Source: Dastarcus helophoroides (taxonomy: Eukaryota > Arthropoda > Insecta > Coleoptera > Bothrideridae). From it: a stretch of DNA of 64,000 nucleotides. Positions 1 through 11,843 of the stretch are shown in pieces; position 1 is the first letter of the stretch; each line of letters opens with the position of its first letter. A program made the translations under genes and the position numbers. The stretch lies in contig CM053331.1 of the NCBI GenBank assembly GCA_028583605.1, positions 38,938,783 through 39,002,782 of the forward strand, in the 5' to 3' direction. Under the pieces are notes generated by a model, which saw nothing but the letters and a program-made list of their open reading frames with translations, was not told where the DNA came from and did no database searches.

Positions 1-610
1 ATGGAAATTAATAAGCCACTTGGCAAGGAGATTTGGGCCAAGTTGTTATGCGGGAGCTTTTGGGGAAGTTTTCAAGATAAAACTTCTCTAAATCGTTAGA
101 GTTAAGAGTGATTTTTCTAGAAATGTCAAGGTTTTTCTCGAAAGTAGTTCAAATTGGAGTCTTGAATTTTTCAAAATTTTGACTATCTGTAAAGATCGAG
201 AATTTTTCTTTTAAATTCGACTCGACTCTTTTCCTAAAAAATGGTTTTTATATGGTGCCAGTTCCAGGTTTAAACTTTTTAAGATCTTTGGTATCTGACT
301 GGAAATTTTTCGTACAATTTCGACTTAAAGCTTTAGAATTCAAATTTGAGCTAAACATTTCACTTTTTTTTTAAATTACAAGAATTTTTTTAGAAATTCT
401 GAATCAGGGGTTTCCAAACTAGGACCAGGAAGCTAAATAGCTCCATAGTGTCATCAAACCAGCCCGCGATAGCTAACAAAAATTCTACCAAACGACAAAA
501 TCTCCAACCAACTTTTTCATTAAGTAAATTGTTCTACTAAGTCTACTATTAAGTCTAGAAGCCAAAAATTCTACTAAATCCATTAAAAATTCTACCAATC
601 TGGCAACACT
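1..610. other. AT-rich non-coding stretch
   Basis: I see no open frame, RNA gene or clear repeat array here. The sequence is AT-rich, with short recurring words such as TCTACTAA and AAAATTTTTC between about 480 and 600 that suggest an old, eroded repeat. Confidence 0.5.
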
Positions 611-1040
611 GACTGTGTTTTCGAAGGTACCACCTAGCGCCATCTTTTAGCGTGTAGAGAACACCACTTATTTCCGTTCTTGGCCACAAGACGTCAGACT
701 GTGTTTTCGAAGGTCCCACCTAGCGCCATCTGTTAGCGTGTAGAGAACACCACTTATTTCCGTTCTTGGCCACAAGGTGTCTGACTGTGTTTTCGAAGAC
801 ACCACCTAGCGCCATCTGTTAGCGTGTAGGGAACACCACTTGTTTCCGTTCTTGGCCACAAGACGTCTGACTGTGTTTTCGAAGGTCCCACCTAGCGCCA
901 TCTGTTAGCGTGTAGGGAACACCACTTATTTCCGTTCTTGGCCACAAGATGTCTGACTGTGTTTTCGAAGGTACCACCTAGCGCCATCTGTTAAAGTATA
1001 GATAATACCACTTATTTTCGTTCTTGGCCACAAGATGTCC
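611..1040. repeat. 86-bp tandem repeat, 5 copies
   Basis: Five head-to-tail copies begin at 611, 697, 783, 869 and 955, each starting GACTGTGTTTTCGAAGG, giving an exact 86-bp period. Copies differ by only a few substitutions. Each holds the core CACCTAGCGCCATCTGTTAG; copy 1 reads CATCTTTTAG and copy 5 ends in TTAAAG. The reverse complement of the core resembles the CTCF core consensus, which is an inference developed in the findings. No coding potential is visible. Confidence 0.95.
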
Positions 1041-2660
1041 AAAAAATTAAAACGATTTTGGCCCTGGGAATTACTAAAGGAATCAGTATGGCCCTAGGAC
1101 TTGAAACTTTAGAGATCCTTATGCTAGATAATTCCTGGGTATTTGGACTTTAATTTTGAAATTGCGACAGGTTCTTTGAACCTCTTTTCTCTAGAAAATG
1201 GAATTTTATTATTTCCTTCGGTCACTTTCAGTCTGCGATATACGAAGCGTAATATGTCAGTCGAATGCGCGTTTTCGTAACAGTAAACGAAAGAGTAGCC
1301 CATCAATCGACCGTTGCACAACTTCGCTTAGACATTGAAATCCCGAAGCTGGATACGGTGACACTGTGGGCGTTATAGTGATCGAATTTCAGCCTAATTC
1401 ATTTGATTGTCTATTTTTCTTGTTAGAACTGTAAACCACCCACGGCAAGGCAAAGACAATGCCCAACGCACTCCATAACGGTACTATTACCTAACCTCTT
1501 GGCCATCCCATTTTCGTACCAGCTGATTTTTTTCTTGTCGCGGCCGGCGACCAACAAGTTCACGAACGCTACTCACGTGATGGTCGCTGCTGGTACAACG
1601 CAACGTGGGCAAAATAAACCTTAATGTTGAAGTAAAATATAGAGCGTTTCATTATCTGGGCAACTAGGGTTGATTTGCAAAAAAAAACACAACGTTTACC
1701 CCATTGAGTTATTCCAGCAGCAAATTTATCGTCTGTAGCAGTATCAGGTCAGAGAAGTGAATGGGAAATGAGAAAAATCTGCCTAAAAATCCCATATCGT
1801 TGACGATTTGGGGAGCTATCTCCTCCGGCAACAGGTGGACGGTCAACGGCGACGGCAGGTCGACATGACTCGGCATTATAAGCTATACTAGATCATTGGC
1901 AACGTTCAGAGAGAAGGGGACTCAAACCACGATTAGTACAAAAATCATTACAGATACCTTAATGAGATGACATTAAGCTTGTGAATTCTGCGTTATTTCC
2001 GTGGTATTTAAACCTGATCGGTGATACTGAAACTAACCTTTGAAATGTTAATCTTTTTTGACCAATTAACCAGACAGACAGTTAATTAACAGTGATCATG
2101 CTTATGCAAAACTAATATAATTGTTCTTATAATCGATTTAATTGCGTTCCAGCTCCGACGTCAGTTTTGCAATCTCTGGGTGTAGTGCCGTAATATAAAC
2201 GGTACCACACCTCAATGTACACAAATAAATACCCTTTGACACGGCATATTAGATTACATCATTTCGCGGAGTCGGTTTCCTTTTGATATTCCTTTTATTG
2301 CGGGGATCCGTTTTTCCTCCCCAAGAAAAAAACACGATTTGCCCCAATTCAATGCCATTTGTTATTGTCTTTGATCAACGCCATGATTAATGTCGAATGC
2401 AACAAACAATGGGCTGAAAATTACCCAATAAATAACCCGCGCAATGCAGCTGCACTTTGTCTGTCCGGAAATTAATCACGCGAAATTTTTCGAACTCTTT
2501 CGAGAGAAGTTCTCAAAACTAACCAAGGTCTTGGGCGCGGCGGTGCTCTCAAGTTTCTTACTAACACCACAGATGGCGCAGTTAACCAAAATATAGAAAA
2601 TTTTGAAAGTTTAATGGACGAGTGTTCCATTGTAGCTGTTCAGATCTAATCCTTTTTCTT
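1041..2660. other. Non-repetitive intergenic or intronic DNA
   Basis: This is single-copy-looking DNA of mixed composition with no supportable gene. A locally GC-rich patch at about 1530-1610 holds CGCGGCCGGCGACCA and CACGTGATGG. A 66-codon minus-strand frame at 1124-1321 has no recognisable domain. An isolated ACAGATGGCGCAG at about 2571-2583 resembles the core seen in the upstream 86-bp repeats. Confidence 0.5.
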
Positions 2661-2666
2661 TGTAGC

Positions 2667-2898
2667 TTAACTTTCTAACCTACAAAGAAAGGTTAACTTT
2701 CTAACCTACAAAGAAAGGTTAACTTTCTAACCTAAAAAGAAAGGTTAACTTTCTAACCTACAAAGAAAGGTTAACTTTCTAACCTACAAAGAAAGGTTAA
2801 CTTTCTAACCTACAAAGAAAGGTTAACTTTCTAACCTACAAAGAAAGGTTAACTTTCTAACCTACAAAGAAAAGTTAACTTTCTAACCTACAAAGGAA
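2667..2898. repeat. 26-bp palindromic minisatellite, about 9 copies
   Basis: The unit TAACTTTCTAACCTACAAAG plus AAAGGT repeats every 26 bp about nine times with very few changes (for example CTAAAAAG in one copy, AAAAGTT in the last). Each junction contains AGAAAGGTTAACTTTCT, a near-perfect palindrome centred on GTTAAC, so the array can form serial hairpins or a cruciform. A purine-rich AAGAAGAAAAAAAAG run follows. Confidence 0.93.
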
Positions 2899-3635
2899 AA
2901 AACTAGACGAAGAAAGAAGAAGAAAAAAAAGAAAAAGAACTAAATTAGAAGAGCTGCAACGAGAAATTAGACACTCATTCATTTATGAAACTTACAAAAG
3001 CAGTCCTCTTTTGAAATGGGGATTCCAATTGAATTTTCTCTATCGTGAGCTATCAGTTTTTTTTCAAGTGGTCGGTGGTCGTCCCCAACCGACCCCAATG
3101 GCCAGATCATTAACGGCCCTCGCCCTATTCCTAATTTGATGGTACAATACATCAGATTCCTGAAGCGAGCGGAAGCCCGCATATTAGAATCCGGCAATTT
3201 CCTTCTGGGGCGCAATATGCAGTTTCTTCTATCGTCATCTCTGTCGAGAGCGTCCCCGACTCGATTTAGTTAACTAACTTCCAACGTTTTATATAAACTT
3301 GGAAATCCACCCCATTCCCAATATGATCCCTTTTGATGTCGCCCCATCCCTTGTTTACGTATGCAAAACGATTTGAACTCGACCAGTTTTAATAAATTGC
3401 TTTCAGCTTTCGACTCTAATTCGATTTCGCTGAAAGCAGTTGAGAGATTTCAGCTTTAAAATTCGACGTCCCTTAGTCAGCGATTTCATGTTTATTAATT
3501 TTATTTAATATTTCTTTGGCCCAAAATTCGATTTCCATTTTTTTTTAGCCGTTTTCCAAAACCACGAATGGAAACTTGAATTACAACAAAATAACTCACC
3601 CATTTTCGAAAAAGTAAATTTTTATTTAAACAGTC
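2899..3635. other. Intergenic DNA with no supported gene
   Basis: A purine-rich tract at 2905-2945 is followed by unremarkable sequence. The 78-codon minus-strand frame at 2979-3215 has no recognisable domain and no splice context that would support it. Confidence 0.5.
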
Positions 3636-3890
3636 GAAATTTTTAAAAAAGCTTACGAAACAATTTTTGTAATTTTTTTTAAAGAAAAGTTTGAATTTGG
3701 AAAACTGCTGAATTTTTCAAAACAAGTTTAAATCAACAAAACCGAATTTGCCAAAAAAAAACCTCGATATTTACAAAAAAGTTTACAAAACAAATATTTT
3801 CGTGATTTTTTAAGAAAAAGTTGACATTTTGAAAAATGTTGACTTCTTCAAAACAAGTTTAAATCGGGAAAATCGAATTTGCCAAAAATA
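3636..3890. repeat. Degenerate two-copy repeat, about 129 bp
   Basis: Two diverged tandem copies share CAAAACAAGTTTAAATC and GAATTTGCCAAAAA. The copies start near 3636 and 3765. They are A/T-rich and non-coding. Confidence 0.7.
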
Positions 3891-3984
3891 GTCGAAGTTT
3901 CGAAAAAAAATCCAAATTTTGAAAAAAGATCAAAAATATTAAACAGACATCAATATCGAGAAAAAAGTAAAATTTCATTTGTCA

Positions 3985-6230
3985 TACAAGGTCAGTTCAA
4001 GATCACACAAGGTAAGACCACTAGAGTGGTCACGTGAGCCCAAGATCACCTAATGGCAGAGTCACGTGGGTTCATAATCACGCAAGTCCAAGGTCACGCG
4101 AGTTCAAGGTCGCACGAGTTTAAGTTAACGCGAGTTTAAAGTTACACGAGTTCAAGTTCACGCGAGTTCAAGTTCACGTGAGTTTAAGATCACGCGAGTT
4201 TAAGGTTACGAAAGTTTAAGGTCACACATTTCAAGGTCACGCGGGTTCAAAGTCATGCAGCTTCAAGGTCACGCGAGTTCGAAATCACGCGAGTTTAAGG
4301 TCACCTAAGTACACGGTCACACGAGTTTAAGGCCACGCAAGTTCTAAAACACACTAGTTCAAGGTCGTGCAAGGTAAGGTAACACAAGTTCACGGTCACG
4401 CGAGTTGAGGGTCATGCAAATTTAAACTTACACGGGTTCAAGGTTACGCTAGTTCAAGATCACGTGAGTTCAAAGTCACACGAGTTTAAGGTCACATGAA
4501 TTCTAAGTCACACGGGTTAAGGGCCACGTGAGTTTAAAGTCACACGAGTTCAAGATCACGCGAATTTAAAATCAGGTAAGTTTAAGGTCACGTAAGTTTA
4601 AGGTCACACAAGTCAAGGTCACGAAGGTTCAAAGTCATGCAGGTTCAAGATCACTTAAGTTCAAATTCACGCAAGTTTAAGGTCACCTAAGTACGCGGTC
4701 ACACGAGTTTAAGGTCACGCGAGTTCTAGAACACACTAGTCTAAGGTCGCGTAAGGTAAGGTCACACAAGTTTACTGTTGCGGGAGTTGAGGGTCACGCA
4801 AATTTAATCTCGCACAGGTTCAAGGTTACGCTAGTTCAAGATCACGCGAGTTCAAAGTCACACGAGTTAAAGGTCACATGGGTTCAAAGTCACACGGGTT
4901 TAAGGTCACGTAAGTTCAAAGTCACATGAGTTCAAGATCACGAGAGTTTAAGGTCACGTAAATTTAAGGTCACACAAGTCAAGGTCACGCAGGTACAAAG
5001 CCATGTAGGTTCAAGGTCACTCGAGTTCAAATTCACGCAAGTTTAAGGTCACCTAAGTACGCAGTCACACAAGTTTAAGGTCACGCGAGTTCTAGAACAC
5101 ACTAGTCTAAGGTCGCGTAAGGTAAGGTCACACAAGTTCACTGTCACGCGAGTTGAGGGTCACGCTAATTTAATCTCGCACGGGTTCAAGGATACGCTAG
5201 TTCAAGATCACGCGAGTTTAAAGTCACACGGGTTTAAGGTCACGTGAATTCAAAATCACCCGAGTTCAAGATCACACGAGTATAAGATCACACAAGTCAA
5301 GGTCACGCAAGTTCAAAGTCACACGAGTTCAAGGTCGCGCGAGTTCAAGATCACGAGAGTTGAGGTTCACGAAAGTTTAAGGCCACACAAGTCAAGGTCA
5401 CACGAGTTCAAAGTCACGCGGATTCAAGGTCACGCAAATTCAAAATCACGCAAGTTTAGGGTCACATAAGTACACGTCACACGAGTTCAAGGTTACGCGA
5501 GTTCTAGAACACACTAGTTCAAGGTCCCGCAAGGTAAGGTCACACAAGTTCACGGTCACGCGAATTCAAAGTCACACGGGTTCAAGGTTACACTAGTTCA
5601 AAATCACGCGAGTTCAAAGGCACACGGGTTTAAGGTCACGTGAGTTCAAAGTCACACGGGTTTAAAGTCACGTGATTTCAAAGTCACACGAGTTCAAGAT
5701 CACGCGAGTTTAAGGTCACAAAATTTTAAGGTCACACAAGTCAAGGTCACGCAAGATCAAAGTCGCACGAGCTCAAGGCCGCGCGAGTTCAAGATCACGT
5801 AAGTTTAAGATCACCTAGGTTCACGGTCACACGAGTTCAAGGTCGGGTGAGTTGAAGAAAACGCTAGTTCAAGGTCCCGTAAGGTAAGGTCACACAAGTT
5901 CACGGTCACGCGAGTTTAGGGTCACGCAAATTTAAACTCACACGGGTTCAAGGTTACGCTAGTTCAAGATTACGCGAGTGCAAAGTCACACAAGTTTCAG
6001 GTCACGTGAGTTCAAAGTCACACGTGTTCAAGGTCGCGCGAGATAAAGTCACAAAAGTTTAAGGTCAGCAAGGTCTCGGTCACACAAGTTCAGGATCACG
6101 CAACTTCAAAGTCACAGAAGTTCAAGGTCACGCAGGTTCAAGGTCACGCAAGTTTAATGTCACACAAGTTCACGGTCACGCGAGTTCAAGGGCACGCAAG
6201 TTTAAGGTCACATGAGCTCGAATTCCCGGT
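3985..6230. repeat. 16-bp minisatellite block A with ~320-410-bp higher-order repeat
   Basis: The basic unit is AAGGTCACGCGAGTTC (16 bp), heavily diverged. Longer modules repeat on top of it: the marker ACACACTAGT followed by AAGGTCGCGTAAGGTAAG recurs near 4350, 4735, 5100, 5510 and 5860. The motif TCAAGGTCA, a consensus monomer site for FTZ-F1/SF-1 and ERR nuclear receptors, occurs many times. CACGTG E-boxes also recur. Direct repeats of AGGTCA are spaced 10 bp apart. There is no gene. Confidence 0.93.
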
Positions 6231-8090
6231 AGTTGAATGTCACGTGCGATCAATGTCGCATTAGGCCAGAGTCACGTAAGCTCAAGGTTACCTGAGTTCA
6301 GGATTAGGTTAACGTTTGTTTAAGATCAGGTTATGTAGGAACCACGAAAGTTCAAGGTCAATTAGGTTCAAGACTAGCTTAAGGCTACCCGAGTTCGAAG
6401 TCACGTGAGTCTAAGATGACGTTAGTTCAAGGTCACGCGAGTTCAAGGTCACGTAAGTTCTAGGTCAAGCAGGTTTAATGTCACACAAGTTCACGGTCAC
6501 ACGAGTTCAAGGTGACGCGAGTTTGAGGTAACGTGAGCTCAAAATCTCGGTAGTTCAAGGTCGCGTTCGATCAATGTCGCATTAGGCCAAAGTCGCGTGA
6601 GCTCAAGGTCACCTGCGTTCAGGATTAGGTTAACCTGTGTTCAAGGTCAGGTTATGTAGGAACCACGAAAGTTCAAGATCAATTAGGTTCAAGGCTATCT
6701 TAAGGCTACCCGAGTTCGAAATCACATGAGTTCAAGATGACGTTAGTTTAAGGTCACGTGTGATCAAGGTCGCATTAGGTCAGTCACGTGAACTCGAAGG
6801 CACCTAAGTTCAAGATTAGGTTAACGTGTGTTCAAGGTCAGGTTATGTAGGAACCACGAAAGTTCAAGATCAATTAGGTTCAAGGCTATCTTAAGGCTAC
6901 CCGAGTTCGAAATCACATGAGTTCAAGATGACGTTAGTTTAAGGTCACGTGTGATCAAGGTCGCATTAGGTCAGTCACGTGAGCTCGAGGGCACCTGAGT
7001 TCAGGATTAGGCTAACGTGTGTTCAAGGTCAGCTTATGTGGGAACCACGAATGTTCAAGGTCAATTAGGTTCAAGGCTAGCTCAAGGCTATCCGATTTCG
7101 AGGTCACGTGAGTTTAAGATGACGTTAGTTCAAGGTCACGTGTAATGAAGGTCGCATTCGGTCAGTCACGTAAGCTCGGGGGCACCTGAGTTCAGGATTA
7201 GCTCACGTGAGCTGAAGATCACACGGTTCAAGGTCATGTGAGCTAAAGATGACATGAGTTAAAGGTCAGGTGGATTCGACGTTACGTTGGTCTAAAGTCA
7301 CGTCAGTTCAAGGTAACGCGCGGTCAATGTCACGTTATCTCGAGACCGCGTGAGTTCAAGGTCACGCAAACTCAAGTTCAATTAGGTTTAAGACTAGCTT
7401 AAGGTCACTTGAGTTCGAGTTACGTGGGCTTAGATTACGTTAGTTCAAAGGCACGTGTAATCCAAGTCGGCCTAATGCGGGTAGTCACATGAGGTCAAGG
7501 ACATCTGACTTCACGATTAAGTTGGCATATTTTCAAGGTCACGTTAACTCGAGGCCACGTGAATTCAAGGTCTAATAAACCCAAAGTCAATTAGGTTCAA
7601 GACTAGGCCAGGGTTACATGAGTTCAGCGTCACCTGATTTCAAGGTCACGTGGGCTTAAATCACACGGGCTCAAGGTCATGTGAGTTCAAAATCACACGA
7701 GCTCGAGGTCATTCAAGCTCAAGATCATACAAGCTTAAGGTCACGTGGACTCAACCTTACACAGGTTTTAAGCCACGTCAGCTCAAGGTTACATGCGGTC
7801 AAGGTTGCGTTAAGCGAGCTCAAGGTCACCTGAGTTCAGGATTATGTTAACTCAAGATTATGTGTGTTCGAGGTTATATTAGCTCGAGGAGACGTGGGTT
7901 TAAGGTAGCGTAAATTTAAAGTCACTTTAGTTGAAGGTCACGTTAGCTCAAGGTCAAGTTAGCTCAAGATCATGTAAGTTCAAGTCGCGTACCCTCAAGG
8001 TCATGTGAGATCAAGGTTGCACGAGATCAAGATCGCGAAAGCTCAAGGTCATATACACTCGGATGTCACGTGAACTCAAGGTCATTTAAA
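6231..8090. repeat. 16-bp minisatellite block B with ~190-320-bp higher-order repeat
   Basis: This continues the same 16-bp family with a different larger module. The marker TTATGTAGGAACCACGAAAG (or a close variant) occurs near 6333, 6652, 6842 and 7031, followed each time by a TCAATTAGGTTCAAG segment. From about 7200 the modular order breaks down into irregular 16-bp units. Short frames such as 7650-7850 are translations of the repeat. Confidence 0.9.
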
Positions 8091-9990
8091 AGCAAGATAG
8101 CGTGAGGCAAAATTTCTCTTAGAAAGTTTTCTCAAAATTTAGTTCGAGCAGACGTGAGTTCAAGGTCGCGTAAATTCAAAGTCACTTCAGTTAAAGGTAA
8201 TGTTAGCTCAAGGTTATGTCAGTTCAAGATATGTGAGCTCAAGTCACGTACGCTCAGGTTCACGTGAACTCAATGTCGCGTGAACTCAACGTCGCGTGAG
8301 CTTAAGGTCGCGTGAGCTTAAGATCGCATGAGTTGAAGGTCGTATAAAAACAAGATAACGTGAGGCAAAATTTCTCTTAGAAAGTTTTCTCAAAATTTAG
8401 CTCGAAGGGACGTGAGTTCAAGGCCGCGTAAATTCAAAGTCATTTCAGTTGAAGGTCATGTTTGCTCAAGGTCATGTCAGTTCAAGATCCTGTGAGCTCA
8501 AGTCACGTACGCTCAGGTTCACGTAAAGTCAAGGTCGCGTGAGCTCAAGGTCACGTGCGCTCAAGGTCGCGTAAGCTCAAGGTCGTATAAAAACTAGATA
8601 GCGTGAGGCAAAGTTTCTCTAAAAAAGTTTTCTCAAAATTAAGCTCCAGGAGACGTGAGTTCAAGGTCGCGTAAATTCAAAGTCACTTCAGTTGAAGGTC
8701 ATGTTAGCTCAAGGACATGTCAGTTTAAGATCATGTGAGCTCAAGTCACGTACGCTCAGGTTTGCATGAATTCAAGGTCACGTGAATTTAAAGTCGCGTG
8801 AGCTCAAGGTCGCTGAGCTCAAAGTCGCGTAAGTTCAAGGTCGCGAGAACTCAAGGTCACGTGAGCTCAAGGTCGTATAAAAACAAGATAGAGTGAGGCA
8901 AAATTTCTCTTAGAAAGTTTTCTCAAAATTTAGCTCGAGGTGACGTGAGTTTAAGGTCGCGTAAATTCAAAGTCACTTCAGTTGAAGGTCATGTTAGCTC
9001 AAGGTCATGTCAGTTCAAGATCATGTGAGCTCAAGTCACGTACGCTCAGGTTCACGTAAACTCAAGGTCACGTGAACCCAAGGTCGCGTGAGCTCTAGTT
9101 CGCATAAGCTCAAGGTCGAGTGAGCTTAAGGTCACGAGAGATCAAGGTCGCGTGAGCTCAAGGTCGTATAAGAACAAGATAGCGTGAGGCAAAATTTCTC
9201 TTAGAAAGTTTTCTCAAAATTTAGGTCGGGGAGACGTGAGTTCAAGGTCGCGCAAATTCGAAGTCACTTCAGTTAAAGGTCATGTTAGCTCAAGGTCATG
9301 TCAGTTCAAGATCATGTGAGCTCGAGTCACGTACCCTCAGGTTCAGGTGAACTCAAGGTCGCGTGAGCTCAAGGTCGCGTGAGCTCAAGGTCGCGTGAGC
9401 TCAAGGTCGAGTGAGCTCAAGGTCGAGTGAGCTTAAGGTCGAGTGAGCTTAAGAACACGTGAGATCAAGGTTGCGTGAGATCAACGTTGCGTGAGATGAA
9501 GGTTGCGTGAAATCAAGGTCGCGTGAGCTCAAGGTCGTATAAAAACAAGATACCGTAAGGCAAAATTTCTCTTAGAAAATTTTTTCAAAATTTAGGTCGA
9601 GGAGACGTGAGTTCAAGGTCGCGTAAATTCAAAGTCACTTCAGTTGAAGGTCATGTTGGCTCAAGGTCATGTCAGTTCAAGATCATGTGAGCTTAAGTCA
9701 CGTACGTTTAAGGTCATGTCAGTTCAAGATCAAGTGAGCTCAAGTCACGTACGCTCAGGTTCATGTGAACTCAAGGTCGCGTGAGCTCAAGGTCGCGTGA
9801 GCTCAAGGTCGCGTGAGCTCAAGGTCGCGTGAGCTCAAGGTCGAGTGAGCTCAAGGTCGAGTGAGCTCAAGGTCGAGTGAGCTCGTGGTCGAGTTAGCTT
9901 AAGGTCACGCGAGCTCAAGGTCATATGCAATCGAATGTCACGTGAACTCAAGGTTGTATAAAAAGATGATAGCGTGAGCAAAATTACTCT
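8091..9990. repeat. 16-bp minisatellite block C with ~240-370-bp higher-order repeat
   Basis: Six modules each begin with a non-minisatellite spacer containing GTGAGGCAAAATTTCTCTTA, near 8100, 8360, 8600, 8895, 9185 and 9550, with a decayed copy near 9970. Each is followed by 16-bp units of the type TCAAGGTCGCGTGAGC. The module lengths differ because the number of 16-bp units differs, for example runs of GTGAGCTCAAGGTCGC at 9360-9430 and 9780-9890. Confidence 0.93.
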
Positions 9991-10079
9991 TAGAAAGCTT
10001 TCTCTAAATTCCGACCGAAATGTTCTCTTGATATTTTTAATTGATCCGAAATTTTCATTCTTATGCCTCTTCTTATCTG

Positions 10080-11095
10080 AAAACTGATACCAGTGATTGG
10101 GTTAAGATTGACGAGTGCGGATTTTACAAAATATTTATAGATCCATTTGTACATCTGTGCTCAATTTAATATAACCGCAGCCATTATTAGATTGAATAAA
10201 CATTTTAGAATCAGGTTTTCTATCTTGAAGGTCCTAAGCACATTTTTGGAATCACCTTACTAGTTTCTGTGATAAGATTGATGCAAGTGGATTTTTCTAG
10301 CTCTAAATTCTTCTAAATTCATGGCTACATTTGTGGATAATTTGAACTATCTAAAAATACTATTAAATTCACTGGACATTTTTAAATCATCTTACGTTTT
10401 TTTAAGATTTTAATATTTTTGTCTTATTATTGGGACAATCCCATTTTATAAGGTAAGATTGACACAGCTATAGATTTTTTTTTTCAATGTTTACTAATCC
10501 ATTGGGTACATCTGTGTCCAATTTGAAATAACCACAGTCACTATGAGATTCGTTAAAAATTTTAAAATCAGCTCTTTTACCTTGAACATCCAGAGCACAT
10601 TTTTGAAATCACCTTTCTAGTTTCTGTAATAAGATTGATGTTAGCGAATTTTTTTATAATTCCAAACCCACTGCCTACATTTGTGGATAATTTAAACTAC
10701 CTAAAAGTATACTATTAAATTCGGTGGAAATATTTAAATCATCTTACGTTTTTTTAAGATTTTAATACGTTTGTCTTATTATTGGAACAATCTCAGTATT
10801 TTATGCAATAACATTGACAGCTGTGGATCTTCCTAAACATTTATAGATTCATTGGCTACATCTGTGCCAAATTTGAAATAACCAGAGTCATTATTAGATT
10901 CGTCAAAAATTTTAGAATCTATTTTTTGATCTCGAGGATTCTAAAGACACTTTTGGAATCACATTACTAATTTCTGTAATAAGATTGATGCTAGTGGATT
11001 TTTTCTTACAATGTCAAATCCATTGACTATATTTGTGGACAATTTGCACTATCTAAAGGTACTATTAATCTCAGAGGAAATTTTTAACTCAATCC
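10080..11095. repeat. Approximately 355-bp tandem repeat, about 3 copies
   Basis: Three diverged copies begin near 10096, 10450 and 10800 with TAAGATTGACACAGCT-type sequence and share GTACATCTGTGTCCAATTTG, GTTTCTGTAATAAGATTGAT and TTTGTCTTATTATTGG. The third copy is cut short at about 11095. It is AT-rich, with no coding potential. Confidence 0.88.
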
Positions 11096-11593
11096 ATTCT
11101 TTTATAGCCTTGAAAGCAAGTTTTTTAAAATTATCATTTAAATTTATTAATTTATTTAAGTTATTGTAAATTCTACATATCAACGTATCGAATAACAGTT
11201 AATATTTTTTATTTTGTCAGGATTAATTGTTTAAAAATTATTTCGTAGTCAAGAGTTGAAATAAATGCTAATGAAAAGAAACAGGATCGAAACATTTTTT
11301 TTCTTGACTTTTTTTGTTATATTTTTTAAATATAATTTGTGCAACATTATAGTAAAAATATTAAATTCCATTTCAATGCCATAATTTTGGAATTTGATAA
11401 AATACAAACTAGGATCGAGAACATACACTGTACTTGCGCGACATCTACGTTTCAGAGTCCGTATTACTCGCACGGTAAAAGGAAAATCTTCTACGGCAGG
11501 ATTTAGTTCGTACTGAGAATATGAGAGACCTCTACTTGGACGAACAAAGATATTAAGTATAACTGGTTTTGTCTTTGATTAGTATACAGCCCG
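11096..11593. other. AT-rich non-coding stretch
   Basis: No supported gene. A 74-codon minus-strand frame at 11249-11473 is lysine-, asparagine- and isoleucine-rich as expected for chance frames in AT-rich DNA. Confidence 0.5.
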
Positions 11594-11679
11594 AATGCTA
11601 AAAGTCGCCAATTTATGTGATACAGAGTGTTTCTATAATGCTAAAAGTCGCCAATTTATATGATACAGAGTGTTTCTAT
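11594..11679. repeat. 43-bp tandem duplication
   Basis: Two adjacent copies, starting at 11594 and 11637, share AATGCTAAAAGTCGCCAATT and the rest of the unit with one visible change (ATGTG to ATATG). This is a recent slippage or unequal-exchange product. Confidence 0.92.
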
Positions 11680-11813
11680 AAATTATTTCACCATAATTGA
11701 ACTAATCGATAACAATATGAAAACAATAAAATAAAAATGTAGCTTCGTTACTATTTAATAAATTATTAGTATTACAGTAACTATTCATTAAATTAAAAAG
11801 AAATTGCTCTCCA

Positions 11814-11843
11814 CATTGATTGAATAAATTTATTCATTCAACG
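11814..11843. repeat. Short hairpin, TTGATTGAATAAA type
   Basis: ATTGATTGAATAAA is followed at once by TTTATTCATTCAACGCT, forming an imperfect inverted repeat. A near-identical hairpin with the same CAACGCT exit occurs at 18603-18632, so the two are related copies and not chance palindromes. Confidence 0.7.

Noticed and set aside
3985..9990. CRISPR-like array because of short regular repeats
   Set aside because: Units are contiguous 16-bp repeats with no unique spacers, in eukaryotic DNA without cas genes.
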